Below the pieces are notes generated by a model. The model was not told the DNA's origin and made no database searches. It was given only the letters and a program-made list of their open reading frames with translations. Below, piece after piece: positions 46,210 through 57,153 of a stretch of DNA of 64,000 nucleotides. Positions within the stretch are counted from its first letter, which is position 1. Every line of letters begins with the position of its first letter. Source of the DNA: Halocafeteria seosinensis (Eukaryota; Sar; Bigyra; Bicosoecida); NCBI GenBank assembly GCA_001687465.1, contig LVLI01000005.1, positions 248,001 to 312,000 of the forward strand, read 5' to 3'. The position numbers were made by a program, and so were the translations under genes.

Positions 46210-49200
46210 ATGAACCTGCAGTTGACGCTCTTCCTGGCAAGCTGTCTTTGGGTTGCAAGGCAAGCTCAGGGTATATGCCCCTCAAGATGTAGCGGCCACG
46301 GCTTATGCACCAATGATCCACAATTTCGTTGTTCCTGCTTCCCTGGATTTACCGGAGGGGATTGCTCGCAAAGTATGCTTCTCCGGGTCATTCTTGGACT
46401 TCTTTGTATGCGTAAATGCATACGTTTATTCTGCATTTTCAGGAACATGCCCGCTCGGAAAAGCATGGATAGCTCCTTCACAATCGACAGATGGTCTTCA
46501 TGAAGAGGAAGTTGAGTGCTCTGGTGTTGTAAGTCCTTGCTGGAGACGTGAAGTAGTTCGCATTTATGTATGAATGCACGACGTCAAATCTGAGGCGCAG
46601 GGAGAATGTGACCGTATCACGGGGAAGTGCGATTGTCGCGAGGCCTTCGGGGGGGCCAATTGTGCAGAACGTGCGTTGAAGCTTCAGTCTCTTCAAACCT
46701 GCATTAGAATACGTATCGTTGCCCGCTCTGTGCAGTAAAATGTGCAACCGATACAGCAGGCAACGTATGCCACGGTCACGGTCGATGTTTAAGTTTGCGC
46801 GAAGCCGGAGAGGAGGAGAATTCAATTTTTGATAGGTATGTCTAATTAGGGATGAGCACCGGAAGAGGATATTTCTACATCACTGGTCTATGTATTGCAG
46901 AGAGAAGGTAGCTTACGAATTATGGGATGCCGATCGTGTATTTGGCTGCGTTTGTGATTTGGGATTTAGTGGGCACAATTGTGAAACAAGGTAGAGTCTT
47001 TGTCTCCCAGGAGGCTCCGTATCATTGCCTACGCGGTGTGTTGCCTTTCCAGAGACTGTCCCGTTGGAGATGACCCGCTTATTCCGGGCCTCAAAGACCA
47101 AAGTAAGTAGAGGCAACAGAATTTATCATAGATATAAATTATACGTCCCTGTGGTGGACAGGCGAAACGCAGATATTGGAATTTCCCGAAGGCTTGGATG
47201 AATTCAAGTTTATGTTTCGGCATCGTACTACGGCGACTTTGAGTCTCGCGGACGGAATTGGAGAAGCTGATCTCGAGGAAGCACTGGAAACGCTGCCTAC
47301 GTGAGTTTACCTCTCAATCAATAGCGGCACAACTAATGTCAGTAATTGCTCCCCCGCCTCCACAGGATTAGCAACGTGACAGTATCATTGCGTGACAATT
47401 TGCTGCCAGAACTCGGGTCTTTAGTAGCTCCACTAGCAGCAGGCACTTGTAAGAAATGGGACCATGTGGTTTGTGTACTAATACAACGCTACCAAGTCTT
47501 GACTATTCAGTTGTCCATGTCACGTTTGAGGAGGACGTTGGGAATCTACCGAGTCTGAGGCTACTGAATAAAAACGGCCATTTCTTTTCCAACTTTAGCA
47601 AACTTTTTTACCAGGTTAGTTAGCAATTAAATTTATTACCTAATCTATGGTGTGCATCGTTGCCGTTGTGCTCCGCAGTCGGCTAAGTGCGCACCAGACT
47701 CCAGCGGGGAGTTAGTCCTCTACGCGACTACAGGAGAAACGGATCCTCTGGATGATAGCGCCACGACTGCGACAGATATAAAGGATGCTTTGGTTAACAG
47801 CTTTCAAAGGTATGAACAGTTAACGCGTTCCACCTGGTGGCATAAGAGGTACTACTAAATGCTACAGTTTGAACGGTGATAACGTGTGGGTTTTCACGAG
47901 AGACGGTGCCAAGTTCGACGACAGTGACGATGTAGCTGGGAATGTATGCGAGTTGGACGAGTGTATGTACAGTGCTTGAGAGACTTGAATTGCGTTGGTG
48001 TATAAGCGACTCTTCGTTACAGTTATCCATGTGATCATCAAAAGTGAGGAGGAGTCAGTAATCTCCCTAAAGCTGAACCATTCCTCCAGCAATACTACTA
48101 TAGACTTTGACGAATACAAGTCCACTAGTGGAAGCGTACTCAAGGACCAAGTGCAGATCATCACATGCAAAATGCCTCTGGATAACCCAGATGATGCTGA
48201 ATTCCGTGTGGAATATGCAAAGTTCGATAACTCGGGGAAGAATGTGTCAGCTCGGATTAGTGCAGACGCAAATGCAACCACGGTGAAAGGAATATTGGAC
48301 GAAGTATTTGGGTAAGCACGCCTACCATTTACAATATTTATCAGGGATAAGTTGGAATGAATCGCACAGGACGGGCGTGCTCCAAAAGGTAGAACTTTTC
48401 GATTCTGGAGGAAACCAAGTAGAAACCGTTTGCCACGAAGATGGTCATTGTACGTCTGAAAATTAAGCACTATTTATCTGCAACTAATATGAACTTTGGT
48501 GCCTTGAGCAGACACCCATGTTACTATAAACAAGGAGAAAATTGGGCATAGAGTGTTGAATCCGATAAGAGTAAAAGCGCAGCAGCTAATAAATCCCTGC
48601 AGTACGACGGTTCCGTATAGGTTTTGCTTTTTGACAAGGTGTACTGCATGGTTGGACATAAACACAAAGCTTGGTCGAGTGTCCCGCGAGCTTAGAGATA
48701 TCGTCGGATCTGTCACAATTGACCTGTTCCAAGTCAACACAGCAACTGCTGACATCTTCACGTTTGTAGCATGCCAGTCCTTATGTATGTGTTTTGATTC
48801 CGTGTGAGACTGCTCTATCACTCTATTGCACAAATGAAGTAACTCTGATGCAGCTTGGACGGTTACATTCGAAAGTCTGCGTGGACGAGTGTCTCCGTTA
48901 TTAACTCTGGAACGCGACGGACAGGAATCCAAGAATTTTACAAAACTGATTGAGGTACGTTACTGCGGAGCAGGTATTGGACTTTTCATTCTTTACTGTG
49001 CTACAATAGGTAATGCAGGGCTTTGATGGAGAGAAAGACCTGTCCGCTACATACGACCTAAGACCTTTTTCTCCTGAGGTCCAGAAACTGGAATGCGAGT
49101 GTACAGAAGACGATTGCGGCCGATTCGTTCTTTCTTTTGGTGGACGTGTAACGTCATCGATTCAGTGGAACGCTGTCCTAAAGGCAGAACAGGAAGACGA

Positions 49201-51352
49201 CAGCAGCTCTTCCTTCGACACAGGGCCTGGGAGAAGCCTTGTAAGTATCTTAGGGGAGCTGTTTCCGGATGAAATATTCAGTACGACGACTGTTGAAGGA
49301 ATTGGTGGTACTGACAGAGTCTGTCAACCTCACGCCAACACTTCTCTTTTGATAACGTTCCGCAACGCGGTCGGAAATGTACCAAGCATAAAGGTGCACT
49401 CATCCAGCAGCGCTCTGGGTCTTCGTATAAGCACTGTGCGCGAGGGACTGCGGGGCAAACAAGAATGCAGTGGGAGAGGAACATGCAGCTCGGGGGTGTG
49501 CTCTTGTTTTGATGGGTGGGAAGCTTCTAATGGGAACCACGAAAGAGGCACGTATGGCAACTGTGGGTTCTACCAAGGGGCTCCCACTTGTCCAGGAACT
49601 ACGGATGACCAAGAATGTTCGGGACATGGAACCTGTAGTGGGGCACCAACATATCGCTGCCATTGTAACCCCGGGTTTGATGGGGTGTCATGCAACAACG
49701 CAAAATGCCCGTCAGCAGAGGCGTGGTTTGATAGGCCTCGTTTCCACAACCGTGCTCACTTTCCGGCGCCTTGTGCAAATAAGGGCACTTGTAATATCGG
49801 ATCTGGAACCTGCAGTTGTCAAGATGGCTACACGGGGGCTGCTTGCGAATTTACCCAGTGTCCCGTTCGGGACCGAAAAGTTTGCAGTGGGTTTGGGAGG
49901 TGTTTGCCTCTTTCCGATATTGTAAAGCAATATAGTTCGAATGGAGAGCCTATCGGGGACATTGGATCTGATGAATACAGAATGTTCGAAATACAAGAAG
50001 CACAAGTAAAACCGAAGTCGGCAGAGGAGCAATTTGCATTTATGTTTAGAGGTTCCTTAACCACTAATGTCGCTTGCAGTGGAGCCAATGCATCCGCAAT
50101 TAAGGATGCGCTTGCAGACCTCGAAGTTTCAAACAGGACCATCCAGGATGAAAATGGCTTATCAGTTTCCGTAAGTATCTTCGATCAGGACATGATACCA
50201 CTGGAATCGGTATTATGTGACGGCTCCATGAGTAGAATCTGGATTCAATTCAAGAGTAAGCGCGTAAGAGGAAATGTACCGGAAGTAATAACCAACGCAT
50301 CTGACGCCAAAGTTGTCGAAATTCGCGCGGGCCACTTTTATGAGACACAGGAAATAGTTTGCAACCAAACCTTACCTTTCACACTCTCGTTCAGAGGGGA
50401 AGATACAACAGTGATGTCAGCAGATTCCACGAGCGTAGAAATCGAAAGGCAGTTAGAGTCGTTGCATTGGATTGGAGACGTCGACGTTGGAATGGTCGAC
50501 CAGGAGTCGCTATATTATAAGCGCCTTGTTGAACCCGCGTGTACAGAGGATGGATCGACGAAGCTACGGGTAACCTTCCACGATCGTAGGTTTCATTTTG
50601 GTTTACAGTCGCTACTCAGTATCAAGTTTTCTTCAGGAGAGATCCAGAAATTCACCAGGTTTCAACCGTCTCTCTTGGCATCTTACGGCCTAAACCCTGC
50701 AAATAGAACTACTTGGGACTCACATAGGATAACAGGTTGTAGCTGCTTTCAGGGAACCGACTATAATGCTACAGCGGCCGCACCCGGCGTTGCTGACGGT
50801 ACTGTGTTCACGGGTATTCGGTGTCAGTATAGGCAATGCCCCCATGGAGTAGACCCTCGAACGGCTCTTGCTCCTTTGCAAGAATACAGAGGCTTAGAAA
50901 GGCAAGAATTATACTGCGAGGGAAGTTCCGGCTTATTCGCCCTCCGCTTTAGAGGTTCCGAGACTGTGCCACTAGGCGTCAATGATTCCACCGTTGCGGA
51001 TCTGAAGCGTGTCCTTCGAGCTTTGCCCACAGTGGGAAGGCTAAAATCTTCCTCGGATATGAACTCCTCGATCTGCTCTCCTGAGGGGACCGTCACAATT
51101 CTTCATTTCTTGACAGAACTTGGGGATATCCCTATGCTCCAAGTAATTCCTCATGCTTCCAACATCAACGTTACCGTAAACGAAAATCGAAAAGGTTTAG
51201 GTTCCTTGGAATCTTGTGCTCGGAGAGGTTCATGCAGCTTAGGGACTCCAGTGTCAACCTGCCAATGCTACACTGGCTACTATTCCAGCGATGGAAACGG
51301 AACCATAGGAGCAAGAGGAGACTGCGGGGCAAGGATAAACTCCTTGGATTGA
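46210..51352 (+). CDS. Secreted EGF-like/tenascin-like repeat protein
   Basis: Probable extracellular or cell-surface protein. Sixteen exons join in frame (about 1,398 residues); the first is 46210-46372 and the last 49010-51352. It begins with a signal peptide (MNLQLTLFLASCLWVA, then RQAQG). EGF-like modules follow (CPSRCSGHGLCTND, ECSGVGECDRITGKCDC, CHGHGRC). A further EGF cluster lies near 49440-49870 (QECSGHGTCSGAP and CANKGTCNIGSGTCSC) and one at the end (RGSCSLGTPVSTCQC). Between them are repeated ~90-residue beta-rich modules of the form F-x-F-R/G ... A-D-x-K-x-A-L-x-x-L ... V-x-V. Similar architectures are common in algal and stramenopile genomes. There is no C-terminal membrane helix or GPI signal, so secretion is inferred. 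Exons up to 48954 are short; the last carries over half the protein. Confidence 0.85.
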
Positions 51353-51577
51353 CCTCTTGAAAAATAGCAGCTACGTGCTTCTTCGTTAATCCTTGAGACG
51401 TTAGGGCAGCCGAAATCTACGAGGCAGTGTGTCACAGCTCTCCGGCAACACTTCTCATCCCAAGTTTTGTGAAGGTTGGTTCACTTCACAAAATCCGTAT
51501 CTGTCCACTCATTGTCCGATATGCCCACATATTGTGTAGAAGAATAAAATACGTGAGTCATTGTGTTTTCACATCGT

Positions 51578-52938
51578 ATGTTCCAAAGAAGGGTACCATT
51601 AGTATCTCTGCTCCTTGGACTGTGCTTTGTTTGCTACTGGATGAAGTGTTCTGGGTTGACATCCAGAACAAAGAACATATTACCGAGTGTAGAGAATCGA
51701 GTGTATATATCTTTTCTAGTAGGAAATAGCGTCCGTGCGTCAACACAGTCTAGTAGCCAGACGTTTGCGTATCGCCCTTTCTTTCGCTCATCGCGCAAGG
51801 AGTACTCAGTCGCTCCAGAGGACCGACAATTCACTCACGCTTCACAGCTCCTGTACAACCACGACAAGGTTTTTGGACCAAGTAAAGGGAAAATGACTTC
51901 TGAACAAGGACCCATTCTGCTCGATGGTAAGGCTACATCGGCCAAAATTCGAGAAGAGCTCAAGGAAAAATGTGAAGCTCTGAAAGCCAAAGATGCTTCC
52001 ATGGTAAGGCCCCGGTATCTGCAGCTGACGGGCGCCTGATAGACGAATACCGGGGTCCATTCATGCTTCTATGCAGGTACCGGGCTTGGCTTTTGTTCTC
52101 GTAGGAGAGAGGACAGATTCTGCCACGTACGTTCGCATGAAGAAGAAAGCATGCGAGGAGGTGGGTATCCAGACATACGGCCACGAGCTAGAGGAATCAC
52201 TCTCTGAGGACAAACTAGTCAATTTGGTCAAGGAACTCAATGCTAATAGGGATGTTCACGGAATCCTCGTACAGCTTCCTCTTCCAAGTCATATTAACGA
52301 AAGAAGAGTTCTTGATGAAATATCCGTTGACAAGGATGTAGATGGACTTCATCCTTACAACATTGGCTCCTTGGTGCTGCGGGGATGCGAACCTAGATTT
52401 GTGGCGTGCACACCCTTAGTACGTACCATGTGTAGACCGCCTTTACCCTTTGTATATATTTTGCAAAGAGCTAGGTGGATTGGTTTTTCTGCAGGGATGT
52501 ATGGAATTGTTGAGGCGCTATGAAATTCCGATTCGAGGTAAACGCGCCGTTGTCATTGGGAGAAGCAACATCGTCGGCTTGCCAATGTCTCAGTTGCTCC
52601 TGAAAGAAGATGCCACGGTTACATGCTGCCATAGTAAGACAGAGGACATTGCAAGTTATGTCAAAGAAGCGGATATTCTTGTAGCTGCGATCGGAAAAGC
52701 GGAATTTGTGAAAGGCAGCTGGCTGAAGCCAGGAGCCGTCGTCATCGACGTGGGCATGAATCGCGTGGATGATGAAACCAGGCAGCGAGGTTATCGCCTC
52801 GTCGGCGATGTCGAGCAGCAAGAATGTAGGAAGCATGCGTCCGCTATAACTCCCGTTCCTGGTGGAGTCGGTCCAATGACGATAGCAATGCTCTTGAATA
52901 ACACAGTGTCCAGTGCAATGCGGATATACTCTGTTTAA
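51578..52938 (+). CDS. folD: Bifunctional methylene-THF dehydrogenase/cyclohydrolase with leader
   Basis: Oxidises 5,10-methylene-THF with NAD(P)+ and hydrolyses the methenyl form to 10-formyl-THF. Exons 51578-52003, 52077-52418 and 52495-52938 join in frame (403 residues). The enzyme core runs from residue 106 ([20 protein letters not shown]) and is 298 residues, the usual FolD size. Key features: YVRMKKKAC with the catalytic Tyr/Lys pair, [18 protein letters not shown], the nucleotide motif [15 protein letters not shown], and [10 protein letters not shown]. The extra 105 residues start with a strong hydrophobic core ([16 protein letters not shown]) and then a Ser/Thr/Arg-rich stretch, resembling a signal peptide plus transit peptide. 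An in-frame ATG at 51893 would give the leaderless cytosolic enzyme. Confidence 0.94.
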
Positions 52939-53009
52939 TGTCTCAATAAGGATGGATGAAGACAAGCACATAGAAAGCTTCGTTCCTCAAAAGATATACA
53001 ATCCGTTTC

Positions 53010-53928
53010 CTATTTACTCTTGGCCTCTTTAGTGTCGGAATGCATTCGTTCACCGAACAATTCGAACCCCAAGTAGGTCATGTAGCAAACTGAGAGCAAT
53101 GATGTCACCAAGTAAGAGGACTCCCGCTGTACCTCGGGTGCGTTCTTCAGGGTTCTCTGTGAGTGACTAACAGCTCGTTGCTGCTGCCACGGCGAAGGGT
53201 AAACGTAGGACTCAAAGTATATGCTAAGGGGATACAATACAGCACCGGTTGCAGCGATGGAAAAAACAATTTTATCTCGCAGAGTAACGTGAAGGGAACT
53301 AGGAGAAGCGATTCGTTCCTGTAACGACACTGTCGCTCTCCAAAGTGCGAGAGTCGACAATGGCAACGTCACCGTAGTGTGAAGGGGAGGTCGAATGTGG
53401 TCTCTAATCTGTGGAACCACATAAATACAATCGTTTCCTCTTCGATTAACGACACGCTTTTTTGAAGTCGAACAGTTGTCGAGTAGGTATGGCTGCCACC
53501 ACATGCTTATCTGCAGAGCGGAGTGATCTGGGCACCAAAGGGACGGTTACATTGCAAAGGGGGAACGTACATGGTTTCCAATCATGCAAGTCAGGTACGT
53601 GAGATATCCTATGTAACAGCTTGCCATATGCGGTCGAATTCGATTCGTCTTCATTGTCCATGCCATCCATACATGAGGGATAGCAAACTGCATTGCGTAG
53701 TTGCTGACGACTTCCGAGATCGGCTGTAACGGTAACATATAAACTCACCACGACTGAGCGAACCATTTTGCTTGTTAGTTTGACATGTTCATCTTTTTGG
53801 TGTTCTAGCTTGGTCCCTGACTTCGAAATAAGCTGAAGTGGAATTGTGATAAGTCCCAAAGCAACTTGGTACTCATGAGCTTCATGAGTCGACGCATACT
53901 CTACAGCCTTGGACAAGCGAGTTCCCAT
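53010..53928 (-). CDS. Unrecognised multi-pass membrane protein
   Basis: About 272 residues in three exons: 53928 to about 53765, 53723-53571 and 53510-53010; the last two join in phase. Hydrophobic segments: VALGLITIPLQLI, then VVSNYAMQFAIPHVWMAW, CYIGYLTYLTCMI, STLALWRATVSL, FSIAATGAVLYPLSIYF and YLVTSLLSVCYMTYLGF. The exon 1 donor is ambiguous: a GTCAAA donor would give a 62-bp intron, GTTCGC a 40-bp one, and the best-looking GTGAGT only 25 bp. I do not know the family. The short tail ends KEAKSK. It is divergent from the SLC35F5-type gene. Confidence 0.6.
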
Positions 53929-54160
53929 TTCGCCCTTTGTTTACCTTTTACTTTCCGTCATACTTAGTGAAAATTGGGGTTTGCTTATACTGGACCATAC
54001 CCGTGTTCTAATTTGGTCGCCGTCGAACATGTCGCAGCTTCAACTTCATTGGCAACGACAGTATCGAGGCGTATTTCTTCCTGAATAAGGTACAAAGATA
54101 ATATTGTAAGTGTTGTAGGTTTATGCCATCGCTTTGTTCCGTAGAGATGGTCAGAAAACA

Positions 54161-55795
54161 ATGGAGTACGAAGCATCTGAAATTGGGCGCCAACAGGCTT
54201 CGGCAGGGTCTGACCAGCATCACGTACAAGAAGAGGAAGATGATGCTCTCGGTCCCGTGAAGGAGGTAGTGAATTCAGAGGGGAGGAAGACAGATTCGGA
54301 TCGCTTTCATTCTTGCAGTACTGACGAGACGGCGTCGGACACGGCGACGAGAGAGACACCGCGATGGAGGGAACCTTTTTTTATCCTGGGCATTGTGCTG
54401 CTCCTTATTGTCAATGTGCTCTGGACGGCAGCTTCAGTAGTGGTCCAGCACATCTACGATACGCTGCACTTTAAGAATTTCGTACTGCTGACATACATGT
54501 GCAATGCCATGTTCGTCATCTTACTACCGCTGGATTACGTGTACCAGCGAGTGGTGAAATCCAATCCACAGTGCATGTTAATGCTTCGAAAGCTTCAAGG
54601 AGTTCTTGGTCTAGAACCAAAGCACCACACAGCAGTCAGTGCGTCGGCAACACCGTCCCATAGTTACTTTTTGGATCCGCTAAATAAAAAGGTAAGTCGG
54701 TCTGCATCGGGTGGCGAATAGCTTCAGCGCTATAAACACTTGCAACTTATACTGTTTGGTTGGATGTTCTGACAGGTGATGAAGGCTGCTTTTCTGATCA
54801 GTCCCGTGTGGTTTCTTGCTCAGTGCACATACAATTGGTCACTTTCAGCGACAAGCGTCACCAGCAACACAATTCTTAGTACGACATCCAGGTAGGAAGC
54901 GTCTATAATTGCAAAGTTGGACGATGGGTACAACACTTGTTACTTCGTGCAGCGTATTTACCCTCGCTTTTTCAGTGCTAATATTGAAAGAAGGGTTGGG
55001 AAAATGGAAAGTTCTTGGTGTGCTTCTTACGTGAGTAGCTACCGAGAACGGTGTACATCTTTTGGATTTGAGTTCCTCATGAGAACGATCATGCAGGGTA
55101 GGAGGCTCCGTACTCGTTGGACTCGCAGATAAAGAGGACGCTCATGGGAGGAATACCTTTTTGGGAGATATTTTGTGCCTTGTCTCTGCGCTGATGTATG
55201 GAATATATACAGTCTCGATTCGCTACAGCGTACCGGAGGATGGCAGTGTCAGAATTACTCAACTTTTCGGCTTTATAGGCCTGGCAAATCTACTGCTTAT
55301 ACTTCCTGTCGTCATTATTCTACATGTGACAGGTGTGAGCACTGTGGAACGCATGAGTGCTGAACTTTTTGGATGGATCGTAAGTGACCACATGGGTGCG
55401 CTTAGGTTTTTCATCTTGGAATGGAACGATTATGGAATGTGCAGGTATTTAAGGGTTTGGTAGACAATGTGCTATCCGACCTTATCTGGGCATGGGCAAT
55501 CACGCTGACGAGTCCGACGATTTCCACCGTTGCTTTATCCTTGACTATACCGTTGGCTATGCTAGCCGATCTAGTCTTCAAACACATCACCCCTACTATA
55601 TTACTGACCCTTGGTTCTTTGATTTCGATCTTTGGCTTTGTGTCTACAAATGTAGATCCTCCTAATCCGGAGGAGCTGAGGACAATGCCAGGTATTGGGG
55701 AGGCAGAAGCATCGGCTGATGACGCCACCGAAGGAGAACACAAGCGTTTACTCTCACAAAATGGGAGGGTACGACAAGACAGTCTAAACTCGTGA
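54161..55795 (+). CDS. SLC35F5: SLC35F5-type drug/metabolite transporter
   Basis: Member of the EamA/DMT superfamily, an endomembrane transporter whose substrate is not established. Five exons in phase: 54161-54691, 54776-54891, 54953-55030, 55097-55379 and 55445-55795 (452 residues). A disordered acidic N-terminus (~70 residues) precedes about ten helices. SLC35F5 marks: LGIVLLLIVNVLWTAAS, the loop before WFLAQCTYNWSLSATSVTSN, NTILSTTSSVFTLAFSVLIL, TFLGDILCLVSALMYGIYTV, FGFIGLANLLLILPVVI, and LIWAWAITLTSPTISTVALS followed by LTIPLAM. The ATG at 54161 is the first in frame. Confidence 0.92.
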
Positions 55796-56019
55796 GAAAC
55801 CGCCATGTACCCGCTCTGAGGCTGGACTGCGTGTCGATCAGGAGCAGTTAGTGCGGCTTGCTGAATCCACATGTGTAGAAAATTGTGGATACACAAACTG
55901 ACTCCAGTTTTGCAGTCCATGAGCCAGACTGGTTCTTAGCAGGAAATCCGACTTACCGGCGTCTGTAAAGATGTCGCAAGGGAAGCATGCACTCGCCATG
56001 CAAAGTCAAACCGCGATGA
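55796..56019. other. Spacer between transporter and Fanzor-like relic
   Basis: This 224-bp stretch follows the transporter stop. In the relic's frame it is closed by a TGA at 56017-56019. No recognisable coding sequence of the missing N-terminal part of a Fanzor-like protein is seen. Confidence 0.4.
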
Positions 56020-56463
56020 TGTCCCATTTCCAAATGGGGAACTCCGCGTACAATAGTATCTGTACAGCTCTGTAAATGCCAATTGCGTCAACACATTGGT
56101 GAACATCAGGATCATCGTCCGATCATTGCGTTCGGACACGATCAATGCAGCCGTGGCAAATCCAAATCCACTGGACTTTGCAAAACTCTAAGAAAACGGT
56201 TACAGCAGAAACACGCGCATGTCGGGGAAGTTGATGAATATGCCTTAATATTGCTGCTATTGCTATGGTCGAGTGAAGGACGCAGTCTTTGCGGGAAAGG
56301 AAAGCACGGAATTCAAAGTTTGCTGAAATTGTTTGAATTCGAACGCGGTACTCATCGCGACATCAATGCGTCCCTCAACATTGGGCCAATATTCTGGATG
56401 ATATACAATCAGAGAGTACAGAGTCGTCAAATTTTTCCGGATAGCCTGCGGGTAAATCCCTAA
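56020..56463 (+). pseudogene. Decayed Fanzor/TnpB-like nuclease C-terminal fragment
   Basis: An open stretch of about 147 codons, with no ATG near its start, encodes a string of motifs in the order found at the C-terminus of Fanzor proteins (eukaryotic TnpB relatives, RNA-guided RuvC nucleases carried by transposons). These are PIIAFGHDQC, a G-rich/basic linker, LCKTLRKRLQQKHAHVGEVDEY (the RuvC-II side), and GTHRDINASLNI, matching the RuvC-III motif with its catalytic Asp. The zinc-finger CxxC pairs expected between DEY and RD are missing or degraded (ALILLLLLW and LLKLFEFE occupy their places). The N-terminal two thirds, including RuvC-I, are absent. Chance similarity cannot be excluded without a search. 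Upstream in the frame is a stop at 56017. Confidence 0.5.
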
Positions 56464-56848
56464 GCGACATGTAGTTCAAACAGACACACAGAATTTTTAT
56501 CGAACTCAATATGTAGGTACATTTAGCGCATGTCTTTGACCGACTGTTCCATAGTCTCAACAATTTCTCCAAATTGCCACAGTCACATACAATAGACATG
56601 GAACCACGCTGGGCTGCTACCGCTGCTGTTGGGAGTTTCATTTTCCTCGCTGTCGTCTTGTCTGCCATCGCACGCTCCAAGTCCATATACCTGCCCCTGC
56701 TTTTGTGTTGGGTCGTTGTCAAGTGATTGTTCCGTTGTAATGCTTGGATACATACACTTTGTAGCCCAGGAGGAACAGTCGAGCTAACAGAAACATGGTT
56801 AGCGATACGAGTTTCAATGCACTCACCATCCGCCTCAGTTAGTTTCAC
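56375..56848 (-). CDS. Low-confidence open frame, unknown
   Basis: A 157-codon ATG-initiated frame with scattered cysteines (VCDCG and CAKC) but no recognised family. It overlaps the 3' end of the Fanzor-like relic on the opposite strand. Composition is unremarkable, and an intron could split it. Listed because the frame is long for an intergenic region. Confidence 0.2.
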   Translation of the reverse strand: MKLTEADGECIETRIANHVSVSSTVPPGLQSVCIQALQRNNHLTTTQHKSRGRYMDLERAMADKTTARKMKLPTAAVAAQRGSMSIVCDCGNLEKLLRLWNSRSKTCAKCTYILSSIKILCVCLNYMSLRDLPAGYPEKFDDSVLSDCISSRILAQC

Positions 56849-57000
56849 TGCCCATCGTTTTGGTACGATGGTCTATGGTAGTTGCATGCAGTCTTAGTCT
56901 CACTGGGCCTGGCAGGTTCTGGCTGCGCGAAGCGAAGCATTGGTGAAGTGAAACAAATGATTGACGACTTTGCCAGCGCAGCCGTCAGACGATCAGCGAG

Positions 57001-57063
57001 ATGGCGTTTTCTGGTTTGATGAAGGCGTCCAGGTCCTCGGATGGATTAGAGTATGTTGAATAA
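57001..57063 (+). other. Possible upstream ORF before VPS54
   Basis: A 20-codon ATG frame (start MAFSGLMKAS) ends with TAA 90 bp before the VPS54 start codon. If the transcript includes it, it may lower translation of VPS54. The transcription start is unknown. Confidence 0.25.
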
Positions 57064-57153
57064 CAGGTATTGGGAATATAGGTAATCCTCCTGTGTCTGG
57101 TAGTTGTATGTGTAAAGTGCTAGAGGCAACCGTGTAGGGGCAATCGATTCATC

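Noticed and set aside
53728-53752. 25-bp intron with GTGAGT donor and CAG acceptor
   Set aside because: Shorter than spliceosomal introns normally allow; longer introns with weaker donors preferred but not proven.
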